Assembly (NCBI GenBank): GCA_949282195.1
Contig: CASDOW010000001.1
Location: 1 to 64,000 of the forward strand
DNA from: an uncultured bacterium
Lineage (GTDB): Bacteria; Cyanobacteriota; Vampirovibrionia; Gastranaerophilales; Gastranaerophilaceae
DNA length: 64,000 nucleotides
Reading direction: 5' to 3'
A program made the position numbers and the translations under genes. Each line of letters opens with the position of its first letter. Position 1 is the first letter of the stretch. Below, in pieces: positions 34,972 to 44,272 of the stretch. The notes under the pieces were generated by a model, which was not told where the DNA came from, made no database searches, and saw only the letters and a list, made by a program, of their open reading frames with translations.

Positions 34972-35628
34972 CTATTTTTTTATAAATTTATTTATTTTTT
35001 CAACATTTTCATTAATTTTTTCGATTTTTGAATTTACTTCGCTTTGCTTATCTTTAACGCCTTGTATTTTTTTATTGATATCAAATTCCATATTTGTAAA
35101 TTCATTTCCGACTTGTTTTATTTTATCGCTTTTTATGTCAGATACGTATTCAAGCATGTTTTGCATTTTTGAGGGTTTAATGCCTTTGATATATTTTTCA
35201 AGCCCTTCCACAAATTCAACTATGCTGATTGCTTCTTGTGCTACATCGTTTATTCTTATGGTATCTCCTGTTAAAATTCCGACATCACAAGAGCCGTCAG
35301 GCGGCATAAGTTCAATAGATTTCGAACCGCCAAGCCCGTAAAATTCCACTCTTGCAACTGTTCCGTTTGGAATTTTCATATTTTTTTCGGTTACTATTAT
35401 TTGAACATTAATATGTTTGCCTTTTGATTTTAAGTGTCGGACATAACCTATATTCATTCCCATAAACCGAACGGGAGAGCCTTTTGTAATGCCGTCTATA
35501 TCTTTAAATTCGATAGTATAAACATTAGGCTCAACAAAAATTTTGGAATATGAAAAAATTGCAATACTGAAAATTACAAATAAAATCACGCTCCAAACAA
35601 ATATCTCAATTAATATCGGTTTTCTCAT
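34972..35628 (-). CDS. MlaD/MCE-family lipid-transport protein
   Basis: The 218-residue protein has one N-terminal membrane helix (VWSVILFVIFSIAIFSY) and one MCE domain (YTIEFKDIDGITKGSPVRFM, then GMNIGYV and VEFYGLGGSKSIELMP). The last 50 residues form a coiled coil (KQSEVNSKIEKINENVEKIN). MCE proteins form hexameric rings that move lipids between membranes with an MlaE/MlaF ABC transporter, which is not adjacent here. It starts three bases after ilvD ends, so it is in the same transcript. Confidence 0.9.
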   Translation of the reverse strand: MRKPILIEIFVWSVILFVIFSIAIFSYSKIFVEPNVYTIEFKDIDGITKGSPVRFMGMNIGYVRHLKSKGKHINVQIIVTEKNMKIPNGTVARVEFYGLGGSKSIELMPPDGSCDVGILTGDTIRINDVAQEAISIVEFVEGLEKYIKGIKPSKMQNMLEYVSDIKSDKIKQVGNEFTNMEFDINKKIQGVKDKQSEVNSKIEKINENVEKINKFIKK

Positions 35629-35631
35629 GGT

Positions 35632-37305
35632 TTATTGAGCAATTGCTCCTTTGTTAGCTTGAGAAACGCTTTTTTGATATTTTGATAAGTATCCTTTTGG
35701 AACTTCATTTTGATATGGTTTAAAGTTTTGTTTTCTTCTTTCTAATTCTTTTTCATCTACGCAAAGATTAATTGTTCTTTTATTGATGTCAATTTCAATT
35801 TTATCACCGTTTTCAATCAAGCCGATAACTCCGCCTTGACTTGCTTCAGGACAAATATGACCTATACAAAGACCTCTTGTTCCGCCTGAAAATCTGCCGT
35901 CAGTAATAAGAGCGCATTTTTTTCCTAATCCTTTTCCAACCAATAATGATGTCGGAGCAAGCATTTCTCTCATGCCAGGGCCGCCTTTTGGTCCTTCATA
36001 ACGAATTACAACAACATCCCCTGCTACTACTTCATCATCCACAATTGCTTTCATTGCATCTTCTTCATGGTTGTATACTTTTGCAGTTCCTCTAAATTCA
36101 AATACATCTTTATCTACCCCTGAAATCTTAACAACAGCGCCTTCGGGGGCTAAGTTACCGTGTAAAATTGCTAATCCTGGGTTAGAAGTAATTGGATTAT
36201 TAAACGGCTTAATAACACTATTATCTACCCAAGCATTTTTGGCAATTTCAGACACTTTTAAGCCGATTAAATTTTTAGTATCTTTCATTTCGGGGCAATT
36301 GCCGTAAATTGTTTTAAATACTCCTGAAATTCCTCCTGCATTGTCTAAATCTGTCATTGTTAGGGTGCTTGAGGGGTCAAGTTTAATAATCTGAGGAATT
36401 TTATAGCTTAATTCTTCAAAATCGTCTAAAGATAACGGAATATCTGCACTTTGTGCTATTGCCAATAAATGCAATATTGAATTAGTAGAACCGCCTAAAG
36501 CTAAATCAACAATAATGGCGTTTCTTATTGAATCCATTGTTACAATATCTCTTGGTAGAACGTTATTTTTAATTAAATCGCAAATTGCTAAGCCTGATTC
36601 AAAGGCAAGGCGTCTTTTCTTTGATGAAACGGCTGCCGCAGTAGCACATCCGGGTAAGCTCATTCCCATAACTTCAGTTAAGCAAGCAAGGGTATTTGCC
36701 GTATATAAGCCTTGGCATGAGCCGATTGTGGGGCAAGCATAATGCTCCATTTCGCATAATTTTTCTAATGAAATATCTCCTACTCTATATCTTCCGACTG
36801 CTTCAGAGGAGCCTCTGATAAATGTTAGAGTTTCACCTTTGCAATGTCCTTCTAAAGATGGACCCGCTGTTACAATAATTGCAGGGATATTTAATCTTAG
36901 GGCTGCAATCAGCATGCCGGGGGTGATTTTATCGCAATTTGTTAAAAGAACTAAACCGTCCAATTGATGTGCATTTGCAACAGTTTCAACACAATCAGCT
37001 ATTAAATCACGGCTTGGCAGAGAATATCTCATTCCGCAATGACCCATTGCAATTCCGTCGCAAACGGCCGGAACACCGAAAATAAAAGCCTGCCCTCCGC
37101 CTGAATGAATACCTTTTTCAATTTGACGCTCTAAATCGCGCATGCCGGCATGTCCTGGGACTAAATCTGAAAATGAGCTTGCTATACCGATAAACGGTTT
37201 TTTAATGCTATCATCGGCGACACCCCCTGCGTATAATAGTGCTCTATGGGGTGCGTGTTCTACTCCTGTTTTTAAAATATCGCTTCTCATTTTCAAATCC
37301 TTCAA
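35632..37305 (-). CDS. ilvD: Dihydroxy-acid dehydratase
   Basis: The 557-residue iron-sulfur enzyme makes the 2-keto acids for valine and isoleucine synthesis. The cluster cysteines are in [13 protein letters not shown] and [14 protein letters not shown], with an earlier cysteine in [12 protein letters not shown]. The C-terminal [21 protein letters not shown] is conserved. Length is normal. No ilvB/C partners are adjacent and no attenuator or T-box is apparent upstream; the downstream MCE gene is probably co-transcribed. Confidence 0.97.
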   Translation of the reverse strand: MKDLKMRSDILKTGVEHAPHRALLYAGGVADDSIKKPFIGIASSFSDLVPGHAGMRDLERQIEKGIHSGGGQAFIFGVPAVCDGIAMGHCGMRYSLPSRDLIADCVETVANAHQLDGLVLLTNCDKITPGMLIAALRLNIPAIIVTAGPSLEGHCKGETLTFIRGSSEAVGRYRVGDISLEKLCEMEHYACPTIGSCQGLYTANTLACLTEVMGMSLPGCATAAAVSSKKRRLAFESGLAICDLIKNNVLPRDIVTMDSIRNAIIVDLALGGSTNSILHLLAIAQSADIPLSLDDFEELSYKIPQIIKLDPSSTLTMTDLDNAGGISGVFKTIYGNCPEMKDTKNLIGLKVSEIAKNAWVDNSVIKPFNNPITSNPGLAILHGNLAPEGAVVKISGVDKDVFEFRGTAKVYNHEEDAMKAIVDDEVVAGDVVVIRYEGPKGGPGMREMLAPTSLLVGKGLGKKCALITDGRFSGGTRGLCIGHICPEASQGGVIGLIENGDKIEIDINKRTINLCVDEKELERRKQNFKPYQNEVPKGYLSKYQKSVSQANKGAIAQ

Positions 37306-37408
37306 ATTATTATATATTACACCTAATTAAAACATTTTTTTTAATATTCAGCAACATTGTTTAATATAATATAGTAATTTTATATGTAGAAAACTAAATT
37401 ACTTTTGC

Positions 37409-37414
37409 TATAAT
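37409..37414 (+). promoter_or_regulatory. ctpA: Extended -10 box of ctpA
   Basis: TGCTATAAT around 37406-37414 has the TG extension plus a perfect TATAAT. A convincing -35 is absent, which is common for extended -10 promoters. An AAAGGA ribosome site follows before the ATG at 37442. Confidence 0.6.
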
Positions 37415-37441
37415 AGTACTATTGGAAAAAGGAATGTTTCT

Positions 37442-38671
37442 ATGAGTTTAAAACAAATGTTAAAAAGATTATCAATTTTTATATTCGTATTTGTCCTATT
37501 TTGTGTTACGAATATACAAAACCCCGCAATGGCAATTACGCCGCAAAGCTTATATGATAAGGCTTGGAGATTGATTTATACAAAATATGTTGATGATACA
37601 CAAAATCAACAAAATTGGGAGCGTTGGCGCCATAAATACGATAATGTTATAAAAGATGAAGAAGACGCTTATGTTGCAATAGGCACAATGGTGGACAGCC
37701 TTGGAGATGTTTATACAAAATTCTTAACTCCAAAAGAATATAAAGAAGAATCTGAAAGTATTGAAGGTTCTCTAAAAGGTATAGGTGTTCAAATTGGAGT
37801 TAGGGACGGTAAACTGTTGATTATTGCCCCCCTTGAAGATACCCCCGGAGAAAAAGCAGGGCTTTTAAGTGAAGATGAAATTCTTGAAATTAACGGTGAA
37901 TCTACAAAAGGTATTACTGTTGAAGCTGCTGCCGATAAAATTAGGGGTCCTGAAGGCACAAGCGTTAAACTTTTAATTAAAAGAAAAGGTGTGCCAAATA
38001 AATATTATACTATCCAAAGAGCTAATATAGAATTAAAATCTGTTTCAACCAAAGCTCCAAAAATAGGTAAAGTTGATGATAATTTAGGTTATATCCGCTT
38101 AAGCTCATTTATTTCAAGAAATGCAGCTTCTGAATTTCAAAATGCGCTAAATCAATTAAAAGATAAAGACGGTATTATTATAGACCTTCGTTCTAACCCC
38201 GGAGGATTATTAACAAATGCCATTTATATAGCCGATATGCTTTTAAGCAACAAAACAATAGTTTCAACAGTAGATAGAGACGGCTACAAAGAAACGCAAA
38301 ACTCTCTATCTCAAGTTTCAACAAATCAGCCAATCGTAGTTTTAATTAATGGCGGTTCTGCTTCTGCTTCAGAAATTTTATCAGGAGCTTTAAAAGATAA
38401 TAAAAGAGCGGTTATAGTGGGTAAAAAATCTTTTGGTAAAGGTTTGGTTCAAGAAATTAATAAATTGCCCGACGGTTCTGCACTTCATATCACAATTCAA
38501 AAATATTTGACACCAAACGGAACAGATATTCATAAAAAAGGAATTACTCCTGATTATGTTGTAGATATTAAAGAAGCGGATATTAAGGCAAATAAAGACC
38601 CGCAATTAGCAAAAGCTTGCGAAATTTTGCAGCAGCAAGTTGGTAAAGCGACAACCGCAAAGGCTGATTAG
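37442..38671 (+). CDS. ctpA: Carboxy-terminal processing protease (S41)
   Basis: A 409-residue exported serine protease. The signal peptide (LSIFIFVFVLFCVTNIQNPAMA) is followed by a PDZ domain (GIGVQIGVRDGKLLIIAPLE, then KAGLLSEDEILEINGE) and the S41 core. The catalytic serine is in NGGSASASEILSGALKD and the lysine in GKKSFGKG. Ctp proteases trim C-termini of envelope proteins, for instance D1 in cyanobacteria or cell-wall hydrolases elsewhere. The stop overlaps the convergent prmC by four bases. Confidence 0.95.
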   Translation: MSLKQMLKRLSIFIFVFVLFCVTNIQNPAMAITPQSLYDKAWRLIYTKYVDDTQNQQNWERWRHKYDNVIKDEEDAYVAIGTMVDSLGDVYTKFLTPKEYKEESESIEGSLKGIGVQIGVRDGKLLIIAPLEDTPGEKAGLLSEDEILEINGESTKGITVEAAADKIRGPEGTSVKLLIKRKGVPNKYYTIQRANIELKSVSTKAPKIGKVDDNLGYIRLSSFISRNAASEFQNALNQLKDKDGIIIDLRSNPGGLLTNAIYIADMLLSNKTIVSTVDRDGYKETQNSLSQVSTNQPIVVLINGGSASASEILSGALKDNKRAVIVGKKSFGKGLVQEINKLPDGSALHITIQKYLTPNGTDIHKKGITPDYVVDIKEADIKANKDPQLAKACEILQQQVGKATTAKAD

Positions 38672-39510
38672 CCTTTCAGTTGAGCCAATATAACTCTATC
38701 GATATTTGCTAAATCTTTAATGATTTTAATATTAGAAAAATCTTTTTCAAGCATTTTATAAACTAAATCGCTTTGATTTATTCCAAGTTCAAAAGCCACA
38801 ATGCCCTCTTTTTTAAGGTATTGTGGCGCTTTATTAATTATTTTTTGATAAAATTCCACTCCTTCATCATCAGATGTAAAAAGGGCTAATTCAGGGTCGA
38901 ATAAAACTTCTTTTTGAAGATTTTCTTTTTCTTTTTTTGGAATATAAGGCGGGTTCGAGATTATTAAATCAAATTTTTCACAATCTCTTATTTTTGAAAA
39001 TAAATCTGATTTTCTTAAAATTATTTTCCTTACTAAATCTAATTTGTTAACGTTTTCAAGTGCTGTCATTATAGCTTTTGAACTTATATCGACGCCTAAA
39101 ATTTCTATTTCTTTATTTTTTAATTTTTTAGCTAAAGCACAGCTGATACAGCCTGAACCTACGCCAATATCAAGGATATCAAGTTTTTCTTTTTTATCTT
39201 TTAAAAGCTCATAAGCGGAATTTACAAGAATTTCTGTTTCATCTCTCGGGATTAAAACATCTTCATTTACAATATATTTTTCGCCCATGAAATATGCAAA
39301 ACCGACAATATGTTGAATTGGAGCTCTTGAAGATACTCTTTTTTTGGCTAATTCAATTAATTCATCTTCGTTGTCTAATCCGTCTTTTAAAAGAATTTCT
39401 TCAATAGAAATTGAATTTATTGAAGTTATTAAATATTTTGCTTCTTGTTCAAATTCTTCAATATTTCCGTTTTTTAAAATTTCTTTTATTTTTTGATATG
39501 TTTTATTCAT
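38668..39510 (-). CDS. prmC: Peptide chain release factor N5-glutamine methyltransferase
   Basis: The 280-residue SAM enzyme methylates the glutamine of the GGQ motif in release factors RF1/RF2. It has the N-terminal helical domain ending PIQHIVGFAYFMG, the SAM loop ILDIGVGSGCISCALA, and the substrate motif IISNPPYIP. RDETEILV is also typical. It overlaps the 161-residue gene upstream by eight bases, placing it last in a three-gene unit starting at 40152. Confidence 0.95.
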   Translation of the reverse strand: MNKTYQKIKEILKNGNIEEFEQEAKYLITSINSISIEEILLKDGLDNEDELIELAKKRVSSRAPIQHIVGFAYFMGEKYIVNEDVLIPRDETEILVNSAYELLKDKKEKLDILDIGVGSGCISCALAKKLKNKEIEILGVDISSKAIMTALENVNKLDLVRKIILRKSDLFSKIRDCEKFDLIISNPPYIPKKEKENLQKEVLFDPELALFTSDDEGVEFYQKIINKAPQYLKKEGIVAFELGINQSDLVYKMLEKDFSNIKIIKDLANIDRVILAQLKG

Positions 39511-39988
39511 ATTTTTCTAAAATTTCCATAATCCAATTGCGAACATCAAGCCTTGAAGCATTTTGTGTATCTTTTTTTTCGATGTTGTGTGCTTTAGTTA
39601 TTTTATCATAATAAAAAAGCTGTTTTTTAGTGGGTTTTAATTTTGACATTTTATATTCTTGAGCTTTTTTTCGTTGAATTTTCATTAGTTCTTTTTGTTT
39701 ATCAAGATAAGGCTTTATTAATTCTTTTTGTTTTTGTTCAAAAGCGCAAAATTCAAAAAATTTTTTAAGGTCATTATAAAATCTGTCATCATTTAAATAA
39801 TCTTTCACAAATTCAAAATGAGGATTTTCGATATCAAGATAGTATTTTTCGTCTTCAAGAAATTTATCAATTAAATCATCAGTTGAAAGATTCGGAAATT
39901 TTTTAAAATAGGCTTTTAGAGTGCCTAAAAGCTGAGATTTCTGACGAGGAGTTAAATATAAAAAAACAATAGTTTTAATATTTTGCAT
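39503..39988 (-). CDS. Unknown basic helical protein
   Basis: The 161-residue protein is rich in Lys, Tyr, Phe and Leu and is predicted to be helical throughout, with a highly basic centre (KQKELMKIQRKKAQEYKMSK). There are no cysteine motifs or membrane segments. Its ATG shares one base with the stop of the 54-residue gene upstream (TAATG), and its 3' end overlaps prmC, so translation is coupled along the unit. I do not recognise a family; an RNA-binding role is a guess from charge. Confidence 0.7.
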   Translation of the reverse strand: MQNIKTIVFLYLTPRQKSQLLGTLKAYFKKFPNLSTDDLIDKFLEDEKYYLDIENPHFEFVKDYLNDDRFYNDLKKFFEFCAFEQKQKELIKPYLDKQKELMKIQRKKAQEYKMSKLKPTKKQLFYYDKITKAHNIEKKDTQNASRLDVRNWIMEILEKYE

Positions 39989-40152
39989 TAAAATAAGTCT
40001 TTTGGATTAATGTCGTTTTTAGTTTTTCGAAAGGCAAGAAGTTTTGCTTTTATTGGGTTGTCCATAGAAGAATTTTCGCAAAAATTATTGTAGGCTTTTT
40101 GCGCTTTTTTCTCCAGTTGTTTTTCTTTGATGTATCTTATTTTGTCTTTCAT
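39988..40152 (-). CDS. Small 54-residue basic protein upstream of the prmC unit
   Basis: The frame starts at ATG 40152 and reads MKDKIRYIKEKQLEKKAQKA, ending KNDINPKDLF. The stop forms TAATG with the next gene, a strong sign that it is real although short. It is highly basic and helical, like the downstream protein. A perfect TATAAT lies six bases before the ATG (40164-40159), so its message is probably leaderless. Family unknown. Confidence 0.65.
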   Translation of the reverse strand: MKDKIRYIKEKQLEKKAQKAYNNFCENSSMDNPIKAKLLAFRKTKNDINPKDLF

Positions 40153-40240
40153 AGCTAAATTATACCATTGTTTTTGATTTTAATATATCCTCTTAAATAT
40201 ATAAAGTATTTTTCATTAAAAAAATTGCTACCAACCCCAA

Positions 40241-40299
40241 ACGAGCGAACTTTAGTTCACTGGGTGAACTTAGTGAGCGAAGTTTGGGGCATAGGTGTG
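40241..40299. repeat. 59-bp direct repeat, copy 1
   Basis: Identical to 40360-40418. It contains AGTTCAC-TGG-GTGAACT, a tight hairpin; in this copy CCCCAAAC just before it and GTTTGGGG inside it would close a larger stem. It ends ATAGGTGTG, whose complement recurs at 30174-30190 near groEL. Confidence 0.9.
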
Positions 40300-40359
40300 C
40301 GTAGTGCGCATGCGGCAAGCGTGGAGCTTGGCGCAAAGCACGAAGTCCGTACCGAATTA

Positions 40360-40418
40360 ACGAGCGAACTTTAGTTCACTGGGTGAACTTAGTGAGCGAA
40401 GTTTGGGGCATAGGTGTG
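40360..40418. repeat. 59-bp direct repeat, copy 2
   Basis: Exact second copy, 60 bases after copy 1. It is followed by GTGTGAAGCAC and the CTTGTTTTCGCCAAG unit, shared with 30193-30207. Confidence 0.9.
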
Positions 40419-40515
40419 TGAAGCACCTTTCTTGTTTTCGCCAAGTCCAGTCGGACTAAGCTCAAACTTCGAAAGGTAAACAAATATAAATTTTTTTGAA
40501 AATTTTCTAATTTTA

Positions 40516-40545
40516 TTGTTATTCATTGTATAATTTAGCTATAAT
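40516..40545 (+). promoter_or_regulatory. Putative promoter of the pxpA operon
   Basis: TTGTTA (40516-40521), an 18-base spacer and TATAAT (40540-40545). A second TATAAT lies at 40529-40534. The leader to the TTG start is about 40 bases. Confidence 0.5.
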
Positions 40546-40592
40546 ATGCATTGTAGTATGCTTTATTTATGTAAAATTATGGAGAAAATAAA

Positions 40593-41219
40593 TTGTTTGA
40601 TTTTAATTGCGATGTAGCTCAATCGTATGGAATTTATAAGAATGATGTAGAGCTTGAAATAGCAAAATATGCAAGCTCAATCAATGTATCTGCAGGTTTT
40701 CATTCCGGTGATCCTATAAAAATCAGAAGTGCTTTGTTATTTGCCAAGGACAATAATATTGCGCTTGGTGCTCATATCGGATATCCCGATATTCAAGGTT
40801 ATGGCAAAAGAAAAATAGATTTATCCAAAGAAGAATTGGAAGCGGTTGTGATTTATCAGGTAGGAGCAATTATTGCTTACGCTAAAACTTATGACCTTGA
40901 AATTGAGCAAGTAAGGTGCCATGGGGCATTGAAAGATACTCTAAATAACAGTGAAGAAGATGCATTAGTTATAATCGAGGCTGTTAAAAAAGTTAGCCCT
41001 TGGCTTAATTTAATTGTTCAAAGTCAACAAATGAAAGAATTTGTACAAAATGCAGGTTTAAAAGCTGCCTATGAAAAGGATTATTTTGAAGGAATATTGT
41101 CTAATTCAGAGGACAAGCCCGATACAATACATTTTAGAACATTGGAAGATATAAAAACGGCTTATGAAATTGTAAAGCCTTCCCCGATTAACTATAATAG
41201 AGTTCAAGAACAAATTTAA
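40593..41219 (+). CDS. pxpA: 5-oxoprolinase subunit A-like (LamB/YcsF family)
   Basis: The 208-residue protein shows the LamB/YcsF pattern: DFNCDVAQSYGIY (family N-terminus, DLNxDxGE-like), NVSAGFHSGDP, ALGAHIGYPD and VRCHGALKDTL. PxpA works with PxpBC to hydrolyse 5-oxoproline, but no pxpB/C genes are adjacent and the protein is about 40 residues shorter than usual, with some motif drift. The start is TTG 40593, the only in-frame choice, with GGAG nine bases upstream. It leads an operon with yvcK 11 bases later. Confidence 0.82.
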   Translation: MFDFNCDVAQSYGIYKNDVELEIAKYASSINVSAGFHSGDPIKIRSALLFAKDNNIALGAHIGYPDIQGYGKRKIDLSKEELEAVVIYQVGAIIAYAKTYDLEIEQVRCHGALKDTLNNSEEDALVIIEAVKKVSPWLNLIVQSQQMKEFVQNAGLKAAYEKDYFEGILSNSEDKPDTIHFRTLEDIKTAYEIVKPSPINYNRVQEQI

Positions 41220-41230
41220 AAGGCGAAGTA

Positions 41231-42571
41231 ATGAAAATTTTTGATAAAAAGGTGAAAATTCCAAAAGATGTAATATGGCTTGTGCCGGGGTTGAGAGTTA
41301 AACGCTGGTTTGCTCTATCTGTTATGGGGTCTGTATTGGCAGCAATAGGTGCAACCTTTGTATTTAAATTAGAACCTTTATATTATATTGTAAAAATTGC
41401 AAAAGAATTGTTCCATGTTGTTCCCCCTGAGCCGATTGGGGCTTTGTTTATCTTAGTTGGTGCGGTTTTATTTTTATTGGCATGGAAAAAAACCAATCTT
41501 TCAATGATGGATGTTGATGATGTAAATCAACTGAGAAAAAAAGACTCAATGGGTGAAGTTTTATATAGAAGAATGAAACTTGACCATGGACCTAAAATTG
41601 TTGCTATAGGCGGCGGGACAGGTCTTTCTATGTTGCTTCGCGGAATTAAAAAAATTACAAATAATATTACTGCCGTTGTAACCGTTGGTGATGACGGTGG
41701 GTCTTCAGGCAGATTAAGAGAGCAAATGGGAGTTTTACCCCCCGGCGATATAAGAAATTGTATTGCTGCTTTGGCTGATGATGATGATATTGTTACAAAA
41801 TTATTTCAATATCGCTTTAAAACCGGTCAAGGGCTTGAAGGTCATAGCTTTGGTAATTTGTTTATTACCGCAATGACTGCGATTTGCGGCGATATGGTTT
41901 CAGCTATTAAAGAATCATCCAAAGTTCTTTTAATTAGAGGAAGAGTTTTACCTGCAACTTGTGATGATATGAAATTATATGCCAAAATGGAAGATGATTC
42001 CATTGTTAGAGGTGAAAGCAATATCCCCGAAGCAGGTAAAAAAATTATGCAATTATGTTGTGAGCCTGCGGATTGTAAGCCTATTCCTGAGGTAATTGAG
42101 GCTATTAACGATGCTGATTTAATAATCATGGGCCCAGGAAGCTTGTATACTTCCGTTATTTCAAATTTCCTTGTAAAAGATATAACAAGGGCAATTTGGC
42201 ATGCTAAGGCTAAAAAAATATACGTATGTAATGCAATGACACAAGTGGGTGAAACAGATAATTATTCTGTTTCAGACCATGTTAAAACAATATTTGACCA
42301 TGTAAGACTTGATGATGTTGATGATTCAAATAAAAATTTCTTTGATGCGGTTTTAGTTAATAACTCCATGCCGAGAAATTTAGCGGAAAAATACGAACAA
42401 GCAGGTTCGCTGCCTGTTGAAATTGATATATCAGAATTAAGAAGATTGGGTGTAGAAGTAGTACAAAGAAGTTTGCTTGAAGACAATAAAGAAGGCTTAG
42501 TGCGTCATAATTGTTCTAAAGTGGCTCGTGCGATTTATTTCTGGTATAAAAAAGCTGCTAAAAAGAAATAG
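41231..42571 (+). CDS. YvcK-type gluconeogenesis/cell-shape factor with membrane anchor
   Basis: The CofD-like core begins near residue 120: IVAIGGGTGLSMLLRGIKK, TVGDDGGSSGRLREQMGVLP, GDIRNCIAALADDD and IIMGPGSLYTSVISN. YvcK proteins bind UDP-sugars and affect carbon flux and peptidoglycan synthesis. Unlike the Bacillus protein this one (446 residues) has two N-terminal membrane helices (WFALSVMGSVLAAIGATFVF; IGALFILVGAVLFLLAW), a form seen in cyanobacterial relatives. It precedes panB with a 38-base gap. Confidence 0.92.
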   Translation: MKIFDKKVKIPKDVIWLVPGLRVKRWFALSVMGSVLAAIGATFVFKLEPLYYIVKIAKELFHVVPPEPIGALFILVGAVLFLLAWKKTNLSMMDVDDVNQLRKKDSMGEVLYRRMKLDHGPKIVAIGGGTGLSMLLRGIKKITNNITAVVTVGDDGGSSGRLREQMGVLPPGDIRNCIAALADDDDIVTKLFQYRFKTGQGLEGHSFGNLFITAMTAICGDMVSAIKESSKVLLIRGRVLPATCDDMKLYAKMEDDSIVRGESNIPEAGKKIMQLCCEPADCKPIPEVIEAINDADLIIMGPGSLYTSVISNFLVKDITRAIWHAKAKKIYVCNAMTQVGETDNYSVSDHVKTIFDHVRLDDVDDSNKNFFDAVLVNNSMPRNLAEKYEQAGSLPVEIDISELRRLGVEVVQRSLLEDNKEGLVRHNCSKVARAIYFWYKKAAKKK

Positions 42572-42609
42572 GATAGAATACTCTTATAGAAGAGTGAAAT
42601 TTTGATGGT

Positions 42610-43446
42610 ATGAGAAAAAGTATTCAAAAAATACAAAACTTTAAAAAAGAGGGTAAAAAAATAACGGTATTAACCGCTTATGATTACTCTACCGCAAAAT
42701 ATATAGATCAAGCAGGCGTTGATATGATTCTTGTGGGCGATTCATTGGCTCAAGTTGCCCTTGGTTATGAAAATACTACTGATATCGGCATGGAAGAAAT
42801 GATTGTTTTTACAAAAGCAGTTTCTCGCGGAGTTGAAAATGCTCTTTTAATTGCTGATATGCCTTTTATGAGTTTTCAGGTTGATAAAGTTGAAACAATG
42901 AAAAATGCTTGTAAATTAATAAAGGCAGGCGCAAATGCGGTTAAAATGGAGGGTGTTTCGGATTATTTAATTGATACAATTAAACATTTAACTCAAAATG
43001 GTATTCCTGTTATGGGGCATTTAGGCTTTACTCCAATGAGTATCAATTCTTTGGGCGGACATAAAATTCAAGGAAAAGATGCCGATAGGACAATCGATAT
43101 TTTAAAAGACGCCTTAAAATTACAAAATGCCGGATGTTTTGCAATTGTTCTTGAATTAATGCCCCTGCAATCAAGCCAGTTTATTTCTCAAAGATTAAGA
43201 ATACCCACAATTGGTATTGGCGGCGGAAAGTTCTGCGACGGTCAAGTGTTGGTTTCAGATGATATGTTAGGGAAATATGACCGATTTAAGCCGAAGTTTG
43301 CTCGTCAATATTCAAGTTTAAAAGATATAATAGTAAATGTAGCAAAAGCGTATTGTCAAGACGTTGAAAACGGGAATTTTCCTAATGTTCAAGAGTCGTT
43401 TTCACTGGATGTTAAGGAGATAGAGAAACTTGAAAATTATAGATAA
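42610..43446 (+). CDS. panB: 3-methyl-2-oxobutanoate hydroxymethyltransferase
   Basis: The 278-residue enzyme makes ketopantoate from 2-oxoisovalerate and methylene-tetrahydrofolate, the first step to pantothenate. Diagnostic segments are VLTAYDYSTAKYIDQAGVDM, ILVGDSLAQVALGYENT, VMGHLGFTPMSIN and IGIGGGKFCDGQVLV. Length is normal. Its end overlaps panC by 17 bases, so the two are translationally coupled. The substrate comes from the ilvD pathway also encoded in this window. Confidence 0.97.
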   Translation: MRKSIQKIQNFKKEGKKITVLTAYDYSTAKYIDQAGVDMILVGDSLAQVALGYENTTDIGMEEMIVFTKAVSRGVENALLIADMPFMSFQVDKVETMKNACKLIKAGANAVKMEGVSDYLIDTIKHLTQNGIPVMGHLGFTPMSINSLGGHKIQGKDADRTIDILKDALKLQNAGCFAIVLELMPLQSSQFISQRLRIPTIGIGGGKFCDGQVLVSDDMLGKYDRFKPKFARQYSSLKDIIVNVAKAYCQDVENGNFPNVQESFSLDVKEIEKLENYR

Positions 43447-44272
43447 TATTAAGGAATTAAAAGAAGAAATCAAAAAATTACAAGGTTCAGTCGGGTTGGT
43501 TCCTACTATGGGTGCTTTGCATAACGGTCATAAGTCTTTAATTGATAAAGCAGTTGCGGAAAATGACAATGTTGTTGTTTCAATATTTGTTAATCCTATT
43601 CAATTTTGTGCGGGTGAAGATTTAGATAAATATCCAAGGCAACTTCAAAAGGATGCGGAGCTTTGCGAAAATTCGGGCGTTAAGATTGTTTTTGCGCCAA
43701 AAGTCAGCGAAATGTATCAGGAAGATAAAAATAATTTAACTTTGATTTGCCCTCCTTATTCTGTTGTGGATAAATTATGCGGAAAATCTCGAGCTGGGCA
43801 TTTTGACGGAGTGTGCAGCGTTGTAGCTAAACTTTTTAACCTAACAAAGGCAAATAGGGCATATTTTGGTCAAAAAGACGCTCAACAATTGTTTATTATT
43901 CAAAAAATGGTTAGAGATTTGGATTTTGATATTGAAATTGTTCCTTGCCCTATCGTAAGAGAAAAGGATAATTTGGCATTATCAAGCAGAAATAAATATC
44001 TATCTGAAAACGAAAGAAAAATTGCCCTTAATATTTCAAAATCTTTATTTGAAGCAAAAAGGCTGTATAAGGAAGGTGCTCTTACTAAAAGAGCAATAAT
44101 TGACAATTCGTTAAAGCTAATGTCGGATTTAGATGTTGAATATATTGAATTTGTTGATAAAAATACTTTTGTTGAACAGGATGAAATAAACAATAATACC
44201 TTAGTTTTAATTGCGGCAAAAACTCCTGAGACAAATACAAGGTTAATTGATAATATTTTATTATGGGAATAG
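43430..44272 (+). CDS. panC: Pantothenate synthetase
   Basis: The 280-residue ATP-dependent ligase joins pantoate and beta-alanine. It has the family ATP motifs VPTMGALHNGHKSLI and, later, DNLALSSRNKYLS, with VSIFVNPIQF, RAGHFDGVCSVVAKLFN and YFGQKDAQQL between. The start is TTG 43430 inside the end of panB, with AAGGAG upstream at a 10-base distance. No panD is adjacent. The stop overlaps the next gene by ten bases. Confidence 0.97.
   Translation: MKIIDNIKELKEEIKKLQGSVGLVPTMGALHNGHKSLIDKAVAENDNVVVSIFVNPIQFCAGEDLDKYPRQLQKDAELCENSGVKIVFAPKVSEMYQEDKNNLTLICPPYSVVDKLCGKSRAGHFDGVCSVVAKLFNLTKANRAYFGQKDAQQLFIIQKMVRDLDFDIEIVPCPIVREKDNLALSSRNKYLSENERKIALNISKSLFEAKRLYKEGALTKRAIIDNSLKLMSDLDVEYIEFVDKNTFVEQDEINNNTLVLIAAKTPETNTRLIDNILLWE

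Larger units (their letters stand above)
40153..40592. other. Gene-free stretch with palindromic direct repeats
   Basis: This contains the -10 box of the minus-strand small gene, two identical 59-bp repeats (40241-40299 and 40360-40418), hairpins at 40312-40334 and 40444-40457 that match members of the groEL-side cluster, and the pxpA promoter. No protein-coding frame here is credible; the one at 40168-40374 is just an open read of the repeats. Confidence 0.7.

Noticed and set aside
40168..40374. A 68-codon plus-strand open frame
   Set aside because: It is an open reading of the 59-bp repeat and hairpins, with no start signal or protein features.
40241..40418. Possible CRISPR array
   Set aside because: There are only two repeats, 59 bp long with internal hairpins, one 60-bp spacer of repeat-like sequence, and no cas genes in the window.
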